DNA of 64,000 nucleotides, taken from Paraglaciecola polaris LMG 21857 (lineage in GTDB: Bacteria; Pseudomonadota; Gammaproteobacteria; Enterobacterales; Alteromonadaceae). The notes below the pieces were generated by a model. The model did not search any database. It saw nothing but the letters and a program-made list of their open reading frames with translations, and was not told the origin of the DNA. Positions 1 through 7,934 of the stretch are shown here, in pieces. The position numbers and the translations under genes were made by a program. Position 1 is the first letter of the stretch; each line of letters begins with the position of its first letter. The stretch is from positions 1-64,000 of the forward strand of contig NZ_BAER01000064.1 of assembly GCF_000315055.1 (NCBI RefSeq), read 5' to 3'.

Positions 1-2
1 TT

Positions 3-479
3 TCTATTTATGGTGACATGGATAACATAATTGATAATGTTATTTCTATAACGTTGTTTGATGAATTCAAGATACGTAGTCCGGAGAAAGTTTTAAAAAA
101 AGAATGTAATATTCTTCTTGGAAGTTACTTTAACTATGTTTCAAAAAATGAAAGTCATTTATTAATTGATAAGTTAAGTACATATTTTGAAGAAAAAGAA
201 AATAAATTTTACATACCTCACCCTATGGAATCAAAAGAATATTTCCACTTTATAGAAAGACTACCCCAGGGGGTTCTAGCTGAAGATTTGATATTGGAGC
301 TAGGACAAGAATATGAAAAAGTCAATGTGTATGGTATTGCTAGTAGCGCTCTCTTTAATTTACTTGGGGTAAGTTGGGTAAATGTATATACGTTGATTTC
401 AATCGAATTGACGGATAACTGCAACTCATTATCCAAGTCATTAGTTAATGACGGCGGAAGTCCATTTTATATTGAATAG
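3..479 (+). CDS. C-terminal part of a GT52-like (sialyltransferase-type) glycosyltransferase, 5'-truncated by window edge
   Basis: The reading frame is open from the left edge, so the methionine at base 18 is probably internal. The visible ~158 residues contain a Y-I-P-H-P-M-E segment followed by a G-I-A-S-S-A-L-F-N-L stretch. This pattern recalls the C-terminal half of GT52/polysialyltransferase-type enzymes, where HPRE and an SSAL-like motif lie in the nucleotide-sugar domain. It would add a sugar to a surface glycan. A GT4 gene follows after a short gap, so the two are probably co-transcribed. Base composition is AT-rich like its neighbours. The family call rests on motif resemblance only; another inverting GT-B enzyme is possible. 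Confidence 0.55.
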   Translation, partial: SIYGDMDNIIDNVISITLFDEFKIRSPEKVLKKECNILLGSYFNYVSKNESHLLIDKLSTYFEEKENKFYIPHPMESKEYFHFIERLPQGVLAEDLILELGQEYEKVNVYGIASSALFNLLGVSWVNVYTLISIELTDNCNSLSKSLVNDGGSPFYIE

Positions 480-507
480 GTTTCTTTAACCTAAGTTGGA
501 GTTAGTG

Positions 508-1584
508 ATGAAAAAAATTTGTTTCTTCATAAATAATATGGGCTATTCAGGGGGCACTGAAAGAGTAACTAGTGTTATAATAAACCAATTGTGTAATGAT
601 GGTTTTGAAGTTCACGTAGTTAATTTAAATGGTAGCGATGAGCCTTTTTTCTCACTGAACCATGCAGTTGTTTATTCCAGTCTTTCTAATGTCTCAGGTG
701 GGGGCGTTAAAAACTTTTTTAAAACAGTTTTAAACTTACGCAATTACTTAAAAAAACATTCTATTGCGACATTAGTAGATGTCGAATCAATGTTAGCCAT
801 TTATGCAGTTCCTGCAGTTCTTTTTCTTGGAATAAATCATATTGTCTGGGAACATTTTAATTATCATGTTGACCTTGGCCGTAAAATACGACGTCTAGCG
901 CGACATTTAGCCGCATTATTTGCAGATAACATAGTGACACTTACTGAGCGAGATAAACATTTTTGGCTTAAGGGAGCGTGTTGCCGTGCGGTTATTACAG
1001 CAATACCTAATCCTGTTTCTTTTGGAGTATCGTTGAACAAAGCTGATATAACAAACAAAGTGTTTTTGTCAGTTGGGCGACTTACAGATCAAAAAGGTTT
1101 TGATTTGCTTTTGGAATCCTGGCAAGAGGTAGTTAAATTTTATCCGGATTGGAAGTTAAAAATTGTCGGAAGTGGCGACAAAGGGGATTCCCTAAAGTCA
1201 TTAGCTTTTAATCTCGGTTTAGCCGATTCAGTCGTCCTTATTCCGGCGACACCAAATATTCAGGAGCATTACATGAATGCTTCTATTTATGTGATGAGCT
1301 CAAGATTTGAAGGATTCCCTATGGTCTTGCTTGAAGCAATGCACTTCGGGTTACCAATAGTTTCATTTGATTGTGATACTGGACCTAGGGAGTTGATTGA
1401 GCCGGGTATTACAGGTTGGTTAGCTAAACCGGAAGATATAAATTCATTATCTGAAGTTATGATAAATGCTATAAACGCTTTTGGTGATACTGATTTTTAT
1501 TCAGAAATTAGCTTTAACGCGGTTACTCGGGCTCGACTTTTTAGCGTTTATTCGGCTGTGGGTAAGTGGAAAAATCTATTATAA
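508..1584 (+). CDS. GT4-family glycosyltransferase
   Basis: This is a GT-B fold retaining glycosyltransferase of about 358 residues. The N-terminal domain opens with a beta strand and a GGTERV loop typical of GT4 acceptor domains. The C-terminal donor domain has VGRLTDQKG followed by the E-x7-E motif in EGFPMVLLE. The ATG at 508 is preferred over the in-frame TTG at 496 because a GGAG ribosome site sits seven bases upstream of it. The stop overlaps the next start (TAATG), so translation is probably coupled to the polymerase gene. It presumably adds one sugar of the repeat unit on the cytoplasmic face. Donor and acceptor cannot be told from sequence. Confidence 0.85.
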   Translation: MKKICFFINNMGYSGGTERVTSVIINQLCNDGFEVHVVNLNGSDEPFFSLNHAVVYSSLSNVSGGGVKNFFKTVLNLRNYLKKHSIATLVDVESMLAIYAVPAVLFLGINHIVWEHFNYHVDLGRKIRRLARHLAALFADNIVTLTERDKHFWLKGACCRAVITAIPNPVSFGVSLNKADITNKVFLSVGRLTDQKGFDLLLESWQEVVKFYPDWKLKIVGSGDKGDSLKSLAFNLGLADSVVLIPATPNIQEHYMNASIYVMSSRFEGFPMVLLEAMHFGLPIVSFDCDTGPRELIEPGITGWLAKPEDINSLSEVMINAINAFGDTDFYSEISFNAVTRARLFSVYSAVGKWKNLL

Positions 1585-2606
1585 TGCAAAAAATAGAACG
1601 TATTTTATTAGTTCGTAGAAATAGACTAAAGAATTTTTACCTTTTGGTTTTTTCTTTTTTATATGCTTTATCTTTTTCTCTATTATCAAATGATATTTTT
1701 AGAGATCGAGATAACTACACCGCATATGCTAGGAGTTTCGAAGAGATTTTTTTTCGATATGATTCTTTATTAGCTAAGTTTTTTAATGAACCATTGTTTT
1801 TGTTTTTTAATTACATAGCTTCTTTTTTTCTACCATCAGATTCTGTTCCAAAGTTTTTTGTTTTTATTATTTCTTTTACTATTTCTTTCTTTGTTTTCAA
1901 ATCGAGTAAGAATTTTATAATGCTTTTGTTGTCGGTATTATTGTTACTACTTATACCACAACTAATTCATTTGCAATTAGTTACCCTAAGGCAAGGGCTG
2001 GGTGTTAGTCTAATAATTTGGGCTGTAATATTATCTAAAAAACAATCATTTATTGCTATTTCCATTTTTGCTGCCGGGTTCATTCATTCTTCTTTTTTCA
2101 TTGTTTTTATTTTATTTATTGCAGATATGTGCGTCGGAGGCAACCATGGTGATAAGAGATATTATCTTAGGTTGTTGTTGCAGGGGGTTATTGCGATTTC
2201 CATCTCTTTAGTTTTTCTTTATCTGGCCCAAATGTTGGGTGTTAGGCAAGCTAACGCTGAACATTTGACTGGTAGTGTGAACATTAGTGGTGGTGGATTA
2301 ATTCTGTGGTTTTCTGTCTTTTTTGTTTTTTTGACTAGATCTAGGTTTTACTTTTATAAGGATTTAAGTGTTAGGCTGTCGTATATTGGTTTGGTGTCAT
2401 ATTTATCTATGTATCTTATATCTCCTCTGGCAGGGCGATTTATAATCACGTTTTTACCGTTTATATTGGTAACTATGGTCAGTAGATTTAATTATAGAGA
2501 GATGTCTATTATTGTCTTGGTATTATTCCTTAATTCATTTTTCTATATAGATACTCTTAAAAATAACAGTCTAACTTCTTATGGTATAAAGTTTTTTAAT
2601 TTATGA
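1584..2606 (+). CDS. EpsG/Wzy-like polysaccharide polymerase (polytopic membrane protein)
   Basis: About 340 residues dominated by hydrophobic segments, roughly ten predicted membrane helices by eye. An early RDRDNYTAYARSFEEIF stretch resembles the conserved D-x-x-x-Y element of EpsG-family proteins, which act as polymerases of surface polysaccharides. Its place between glycosyltransferases fits a Wzy role, joining lipid-linked repeat units in the periplasm. The start is the ATG overlapping the upstream stop (TAATG); an upstream GTG at 1566 is less likely. Polymerases diverge strongly, so the assignment rests on topology, the motif and context. Codon use is AT-rich like the rest of the first 5 kb. 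Confidence 0.7.
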   Translation: MQKIERILLVRRNRLKNFYLLVFSFLYALSFSLLSNDIFRDRDNYTAYARSFEEIFFRYDSLLAKFFNEPLFLFFNYIASFFLPSDSVPKFFVFIISFTISFFVFKSSKNFIMLLLSVLLLLLIPQLIHLQLVTLRQGLGVSLIIWAVILSKKQSFIAISIFAAGFIHSSFFIVFILFIADMCVGGNHGDKRYYLRLLLQGVIAISISLVFLYLAQMLGVRQANAEHLTGSVNISGGGLILWFSVFFVFLTRSRFYFYKDLSVRLSYIGLVSYLSMYLISPLAGRFIITFLPFILVTMVSRFNYREMSIIVLVLFLNSFFYIDTLKNNSLTSYGIKFFNL

Positions 2607-2962
2607 AATGGTTGTAGGACAATTAGCTGGGGACTTTGATATAAAATAATATCCAATAATTCAGTTTCCTGATTACCCATAACCAGCAGCGAGTCTCAAT
2701 AAGCGTTATGGCATAGGCGGAGTTTTTAAAGCGATCTTCGCTAGCTTTGGCAGTAACGCCCTTAGATCGAATCCAATATTGAACGGGTAACAGCAATCCA
2801 TCAAATACATTGACAACTGCCATCGCTACTAAATGTAAATGCAGTGCTTGAAATTGTCCCAAGTGTCAGGATTATATTTCACTATTTAAATAATTATTTA
2901 GTATTCAGGAGAAAAATAGAACTTTGATTATATAGAAGGGGGATGGTTAATTATATGATAAG
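2607..2962. other. Non-coding scar between glycan genes
   Basis: This 356-base stretch separates two polymerase-like genes that would normally be tightly packed. The only sizeable frame is on the minus strand (2623-2862, 79 codons); its product has a basic and aromatic-rich end and matches nothing I recognise. An 8-base GGACAATT near the left edge recurs inverted near 2860, which could be chance or a trace of a small mobile element. No transposase motif or target duplication was seen. It probably records a deletion or insertion that also removed the 5' part of the following gene. Confidence 0.35.
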
Positions 2963-3527
2963 TTGTATCAGATATGTTATTCAGAATGTATAGATAGTCA
3001 TATAGTGGGTATTATTTATGTTTTGTTTCGATCTATCATGAAAAGAGATTTGAAGTTGTTTATAGTTATATTTGTCGCGCTAGCTTTTCTTCTCGGATTA
3101 TTTATACTCGATATCATAGATATGAACATTATTGTTGATAAAATGATAAACAGAATTACAGACTCATCAAATACTAACATGGAACGGTATTTTTACGCGC
3201 AGGGGGCTTTATATTTAGCCAGAGAGAATTTTATTTTTGGGGTGGGCGCAGGGAATTATGAGAACGCGAGTTTGTATTATGGGTTCCACCAAACAAAGGA
3301 TCCTCTTAATGCACTTATTTCATTTTTGTTTATTTTTCTGACATCGTTCGTTTTCCTAATTAAGAAAAGTAAATATAGCTCTAATATTAAATATAGCCAT
3401 ATTGTCGCTTTTTGTGCCCATTGTATTAAATATTCCTACTCAAGGAACTCCTTTATCTATGAAATATTTTTGGTTTACCTTAGGGTTGATCGTGGCAATA
3501 AGCAGGTTGATAAATTATGAAAAATAG
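2963..3527 (+). pseudogene. Truncated, frameshifted O-antigen polymerase/ligase (Wzy_C-like) remnant
   Basis: The frame starting at 2963 encodes hydrophobic helices followed by NMERYFYAQGALYLARENF and GVGAGNYEN. These resemble the R-x5-A and G-x-G-x-N/F features of the Wzy_C/O-antigen ligase domain. After about position 3360 this frame turns hydrophilic, while the +1 frame continues with a hydrophobic helix and ends PLSMKYFWFTLGLIVAISRL, a typical end for the family, stopping at 3525-3527 inside the next gene's start. One extra base (or two missing) near 3360 explains this. The N-terminal half is absent. It may be a dead second polymerase; a sequencing error could explain the frameshift but not the missing 5' half. 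Confidence 0.6.
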
Positions 3528-4641
3528 TACAGTTATTCACGTAATATCAGGCTTGCAACAAGCTGGTGCTGAAACCTTACTCTTTCGATTATTGGGTTCT
3601 TCGCAGAAGAATGATTCGACAGAGCATATTGTATTATCATTAACGACCTTGGGGTATTACGGTAAAAGACTTCAGGATATCGGTATAGAGGTCCATGTCT
3701 TTAACTTAAGTAAATGGAATTTTGCTTTACAGCTTATTAATATTTTTAACTTTCTCAATAAGATTCGGCCTGCTTGTGTTCATTGTTGGATGTATCACGG
3801 TAATCTAATTGGAGGAGCGGTGGCAAAGTTATCAGGCATTAAAAATATTATCTGGAGTATTCATCATTTAGATGTTAACAGAAAATCGTTGAGCTTCTCA
3901 TCGTATATAGCTTCGAAACTTGGCGGTTTTTTTTCTTCTGTAATTCCTCATAAAATTATTTATGTTTCTCAAGCGTCAATGGATGAACACACTATTAATG
4001 GTTATCATAATGGAAATAATTTGTTAATTAATAATTTTGTTGATACAGAAAGTTTTTTCCCATCTGTAGAGAAAAGATCCTTTATGCGCTCTAAATTTAA
4101 TATAGATTCAGATGTTTTTGTGGTCGGGTGTGTGGCACGATGGAACACTTGTAAAGGTCATAAATATTTGTTTGCTGCACTCAATAAATTAAAACGTCAG
4201 GGGCGAGATTTTTGTTGCGTTTTAATCGGTGTTGGAATGAATCCATATAATGAAAATTTGATTCAGCTATTAACTACATTTGATCTTAATGAAAATATTA
4301 TTTTAATGGATTGTGTTGATAATGTGGAAGATGTTTACCCTATGTTTGATATGCACGTCCTTCCAAGTGTCAGTGAGGCATTCGGATTGGTTACTATTGA
4401 AGCAATGTCATGTGGGATACCTGTCTTAAGTTCAAACGTTGGTTCAAGCTTTTTAATTATTAATAATAGTGAATACATTTATAATTATGATGATATTAAC
4501 CTTCTAGCAAGAAGACTTATAAGTAGGATGGATAATTATAATGACAATAATTCTATTGGATTGATTTTAAGGGCTCGAGTACAGGAGTTTTTTAGTTTGA
4601 AGTCAGCGTTAGATAATTATCACATAGCATGGTTTCGGTAA
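3517..4641 (+). CDS. GT4-family glycosyltransferase
   Basis: A 374-residue GT-B enzyme. The N-terminal domain has the glycine-containing loop QQAGAETLLFRLL. The C-terminal domain has VARWNTCKGHKYL and the E-x7-E donor motif in EAFGLVTIE, followed by GIPVLSS, all standard for GT4. The ATG overlaps the end of the decayed polymerase frame (ATGA), the relic of a coupled operon. It likely adds a repeat-unit sugar to a lipid-linked intermediate in the cytoplasm. Sugar specificity is unknown. Composition is AT-rich. It appears intact although the genes on both sides of it are damaged. Confidence 0.83.
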   Translation: MKNSTVIHVISGLQQAGAETLLFRLLGSSQKNDSTEHIVLSLTTLGYYGKRLQDIGIEVHVFNLSKWNFALQLINIFNFLNKIRPACVHCWMYHGNLIGGAVAKLSGIKNIIWSIHHLDVNRKSLSFSSYIASKLGGFFSSVIPHKIIYVSQASMDEHTINGYHNGNNLLINNFVDTESFFPSVEKRSFMRSKFNIDSDVFVVGCVARWNTCKGHKYLFAALNKLKRQGRDFCCVLIGVGMNPYNENLIQLLTTFDLNENIILMDCVDNVEDVYPMFDMHVLPSVSEAFGLVTIEAMSCGIPVLSSNVGSSFLIINNSEYIYNYDDINLLARRLISRMDNYNDNNSIGLILRARVQEFFSLKSALDNYHIAWFR

Positions 4642-5154
4642 TGTCATAATTATTAAAGTCGATAAATTACTTATTAAAAAAATAGCGGCACATCCAAACA
4701 TTAGTACTATGGTTATTTAAAAGAAATTCAAATGAATCTTTTTTAAGTTCAAGAAGTTTTATTTATGAACTAATTATGTACGTATATAGTTTAAAATAAC
4801 TATTGTTGTTTTTAGTCGACGATGATTCGTCCGACGAACTTTTTTGATTCAACGTTGAATATATTTAAGGAAGATAATCAGATGGGAGCATTAAATACTC
4901 TAAACTTTCGTAACACATCGTATCAAGTATTTCGTTTTTAAACTGCAAGCGCCAATAATGGACTGTGTTAATTATTAATAAACTGGGTCGTGTCTGATAA
5001 TCGTTAGAAATTTTATTCCAATGTTAATAACAAATGACCACGCACTTAGAAGGGAACTAAACACTTATCAAAAACCGATGAGTTACGGGGGCGAATAAAT
5101 TGCTGATGCAGTTGTTCAAGTGTTTTTTGTGTGATTTAGAGAATTTTATCTATT
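4642..5154. other. AT-rich intergenic stretch with possible gene remnants
   Basis: This 513-base gap has no convincing gene. A plus-strand frame from about 4686 to 4799 encodes a short piece ending RSFIYELIMYVYSLK, and resembles the tail of a membrane or surface-glycan protein. A 39-codon frame lies at 4822-4941. Neither has a ribosome site or recognisable family. The stretch probably marks a deletion junction between the AT-rich variable part and the more conserved right end of the cluster. A promoter for the next gene may lie in its last 100 bases, but none is clear. Confidence 0.4.
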
Positions 5155-6288
5155 ATGAAAAAAATATTATTTATTGTTAACGTCGATTGGTTTTTTGTCT
5201 CTCATCGTTTGCCAATCGCATTAAAGGCTATCGAAGATGGTTATGACGTTCATCTTGCTTGTAGTTTTACCGATAAAAAACAGGAATTGGTTGATCAAGG
5301 AATTCACGTTCATGAAATAGATTTTTCTAGAAGCGGAAATGGCTTATTTAATGAATTACGTACATTGATAAGTGTTCGTTTATTAATTAAATGTATTCAA
5401 CCTGATTTAGTGCACTCTGTCACCATCAAACCAGTTATTTATACTGGCTTGGTGATACGTAGCCTTAAACAGAGGCCAGCGTTTGTTGCCGCTATTTCTG
5501 GATTGGGTTATGTGTTTTCTGCAAAAGATTTTAAAGCTAAACTTACTAAAAAATTAGTTTCTTTTTTATACAGGTTTGCACTTTCTCACAAGAATAAAAG
5601 AATTATCTTTCAAAATAACTCGGATGAAAATATTTTAACAAAAGTTGCAAAACTTGATTCATCGCAAAAGGTTTTAATCCGTGGTTCAGGTGCAGATCTA
5701 CAACACTATTCTTTTTGTAATGAACCTGACGGATCAACAATAAAAGTTGCGATGGCATGTCGTTTATTAAAAGAGAAAGGCGTTTATGAATTTGTAGGGG
5801 CAGCTAGGTTATTACTCGAGCAAGGGAAAAATGTGGAGTTCGTGTTGATTGGCTCTCCGGATCCAGAAAATCCTAACTCTGTATCAGCAGAAGAAGTAGA
5901 GTCGTGGCACAAAACAGGTTTAGTTAATGCGTTAGGACAGCGTAATGATATAAATCAAATTTTTTCCGCTTCTCATATTGTTACTTTACCGTCATATTAC
6001 GGGGAAGGTGTACCTAAAGTGTTGATCGAAGCAGCTGCCTGTGGCCGCCCAATTGTAACCACAGATAACCCTGGATGTTGTGATGCTATTATTCCGTCGG
6101 TGACTGGTGTGTTGGTGCCGATAAGAAACGCTGGAGCTTTAGCTGAGGCAATTCTAACATTAGTTGAAGACCGAGCGCTCCGAATCAATATGGGAACTAA
6201 AGCCCGGGAGTTTGCTGAGCAAGAGTTTGATGTTAATAGTGTTGTTAGAAAACACATGGACATATACAGGTCTTTGTTGAGGGAATAA
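5155..6288 (+). CDS. GT4-family glycosyltransferase (PglA/WbpH-like)
   Basis: A 377-residue GT-B enzyme opening MKKILFIVNVDWFFVSHRLP, a start common in the GT4 subgroup that acts early on HexNAc-linked lipid intermediates. Later come ACRLLKEKGVYEFVGAA and the E-x7-E motif in EGVPKVLIEAAACGRPIV, which bind the sugar nucleotide. It is followed directly by the NDP-sugar reductase and phosphoglycosyl transferase, so it plausibly adds the second sugar onto the undecaprenyl-linked HexNAc made by that module. Base composition is closer to the chromosomal average than the genes to its left. The exact sugar is not predictable. Confidence 0.85.
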   Translation: MKKILFIVNVDWFFVSHRLPIALKAIEDGYDVHLACSFTDKKQELVDQGIHVHEIDFSRSGNGLFNELRTLISVRLLIKCIQPDLVHSVTIKPVIYTGLVIRSLKQRPAFVAAISGLGYVFSAKDFKAKLTKKLVSFLYRFALSHKNKRIIFQNNSDENILTKVAKLDSSQKVLIRGSGADLQHYSFCNEPDGSTIKVAMACRLLKEKGVYEFVGAARLLLEQGKNVEFVLIGSPDPENPNSVSAEEVESWHKTGLVNALGQRNDINQIFSASHIVTLPSYYGEGVPKVLIEAAACGRPIVTTDNPGCCDAIIPSVTGVLVPIRNAGALAEAILTLVEDRALRINMGTKAREFAEQEFDVNSVVRKHMDIYRSLLRE

Positions 6289-6290
6289 AT

Positions 6291-7235
6291 TTGAACCAAG
6301 TTAAACAAAAGTTATTACTGACAGGTGCCACGGGCTTTCTTGGTACAGCTCTATTGAGTGGATTAGATCGATTTGAAGTCACAGTTTATGGACGGACTAA
6401 ACCTAAAAAAATAGATTCAACACATTTTATTCATGGCGATATTGGATTACATTGTCGATGTATCAGTGCCTTTAAAGAAGTTGATATAGTGATACATTGC
6501 GCCGCTCGCGTACATATAATGCATGATAATTCATCGGCTCCTCTAGAAGACTTTCGCGAGGTAAATACCTACGGCACACTTAACCTCGCACAGCAGGCTG
6601 CAGATGCTGGTGTAAAACGTTTTATATTTATTAGTTCGATTAAAGTAAATGGTGAATCTACAGAGTTAGGCCTGCCATTTAAATCAGACGATAATTTTGT
6701 CCCGACAGACCCTTACGGTTTGAGTAAATATGAAGCGGAGGTCGGTTTACGGGAAATCGCAGCAAGAACGGGTATGGAAGTAGTTATTATCCGCCCACCA
6801 TTAGTTTATGGGCCAGGGGTGAAGGCCAATTTTGCCTCTATGATGAAATGGGTAAATAAGGGGATTCCTTTACCGCTAGGTAGTGTTAATGCTAATAAGC
6901 GGAGTTTAGTTTATCTCGATAATTTAGTGGATTTAATTGTCACCTGTATTGATCACCCAAATGCGGCTAATCAAACTTTCCTCGTAAGCGACGACCACGA
7001 CGTTTCTACTACCGAATTGCTACGTGAAATGGCCCGCGGAGATGAGCGGCCTAGTCGGCTAATACCCGTGCCTGTTGGTGTAATGCAGTTTGCCGCTAAT
7101 CTAGTCGGTAAAGGTGCTGTTGCAGCGCGTCTGTTTGGATCGCTGCAAGTTGATATCGAGCATACTAAAAAAGTGTTAAACTGGTCACCTCCGGTTTCCT
7201 TTTCTGAAGGAATACGTCGTTGTTTTTATAAATAG
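6291..7235 (+). CDS. NAD(P)-dependent NDP-sugar epimerase/reductase (WbpV-like extended SDR)
   Basis: A 314-residue extended short-chain dehydrogenase. The nucleotide-binding loop is TGATGFLG at the N-terminus, the catalytic Tyr/Lys pair is in YGLSKYEAE, and a serine lies in SSIKVNG. Enzymes of this type beside a PglC/WbpL-type transferase and a WbpM dehydratase usually reduce or epimerise UDP-4-keto-6-deoxy-GlcNAc to UDP-QuiNAc or UDP-FucNAc. The start is TTG at 6291, two bases after the glycosyltransferase stop, so the genes are coupled. A UDP-glucose 4-epimerase-like role is the main alternative. Family assignment is firm; the substrate is inferred from neighbours. Confidence 0.82.
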   Translation: MNQVKQKLLLTGATGFLGTALLSGLDRFEVTVYGRTKPKKIDSTHFIHGDIGLHCRCISAFKEVDIVIHCAARVHIMHDNSSAPLEDFREVNTYGTLNLAQQAADAGVKRFIFISSIKVNGESTELGLPFKSDDNFVPTDPYGLSKYEAEVGLREIAARTGMEVVIIRPPLVYGPGVKANFASMMKWVNKGIPLPLGSVNANKRSLVYLDNLVDLIVTCIDHPNAANQTFLVSDDHDVSTTELLREMARGDERPSRLIPVPVGVMQFAANLVGKGAVAARLFGSLQVDIEHTKKVLNWSPPVSFSEGIRRCFYK

Positions 7236-7248
7236 GCTCGTCATTTCT

Positions 7249-7806
7249 ATGTTATTGCGTTTATTCGATATTATTTTTTCCCTTTTGGGTTTGATTTTTG
7301 GTTTCCCCATCCTTGTCATTTTATTTTTTGTTGGCTTGTTCGACACAGGCTCGCCGATTTTTTGTCAAGAAAGGGTCGGGCGAAATAAAAAACCGTTTAC
7401 ACTGGTTAAGTTTCGTACCATGAAAAAAGATACAGCCTCAGTAGCGAGTCATTTGGCGAGTAGTAGTTCGATAACTAAGTTCGGGTATTTTTTACGCAGA
7501 ACCAAACTGGATGAATTGCCCCAATTATGGAACGTGCTTTCGGGTGATATGAGTTTAGTTGGGCCAAGACCTAGCTTATTTAATCAGCTCGATTTAATAG
7601 CTGAGCGTGAATGTCGTGATGTATTAAATGTACGCCCAGGCATTACAGGTTTGGCACAGGTCAATAAAATTGACATGTCAGTGCCGATTTTATTAGCCGA
7701 TACAGATGCTAAAATGTTACAAAATTTGACCCTAAGAACCTATTTCAAGTATATACTATTGACCCTCCTTGGTAAGGGGGCTGGGGATCGAGTGATCTCT
7801 GGTTGA
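7249..7806 (+). CDS. PglC-like undecaprenyl-phosphate sugar-1-phosphate transferase
   Basis: A 185-residue small monotopic phosphoglycosyl transferase. An N-terminal membrane-inserting hydrophobic segment is followed by SPIFCQERVGRNKKPF, KFRTMKKD, the DELPQLWNVLSGDMSLVGPR catalytic block and VRPGITGLAQVN, the hallmark order of the family. It lacks the four extra N-terminal helices of WcaJ-type proteins, so it is the minimal form. It should move a HexNAc-1-phosphate (likely QuiNAc or a relative) from UDP to undecaprenyl phosphate, starting repeat-unit assembly at the inner membrane. It sits between the reductase and the dehydratase that would make its donor. Confidence 0.9.
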   Translation: MLLRLFDIIFSLLGLIFGFPILVILFFVGLFDTGSPIFCQERVGRNKKPFTLVKFRTMKKDTASVASHLASSSSITKFGYFLRRTKLDELPQLWNVLSGDMSLVGPRPSLFNQLDLIAERECRDVLNVRPGITGLAQVNKIDMSVPILLADTDAKMLQNLTLRTYFKYILLTLLGKGAGDRVISG

Positions 7807-7934
7807 TATTTAACCAATTTCTCGAATTTAACTTCGTTTCGCTAAAATAATTTATGGTTGAATCTTTTGTTTGCTCACGGTTTAGAATTTTTAGTGTCGC
7901 TAATATTGATGATTGCTAGATAAAGGAGATGTAA

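Noticed and set aside
2623-2862. 79-codon minus-strand frame possibly from a transposase
   Set aside because: No DDE motif, no convincing terminal repeats or target duplication; kept only as part of the scar description.
4822-4941. 39-codon frame in the AT-rich gap
   Set aside because: No ribosome site, no recognised family and no neighbouring operon context.
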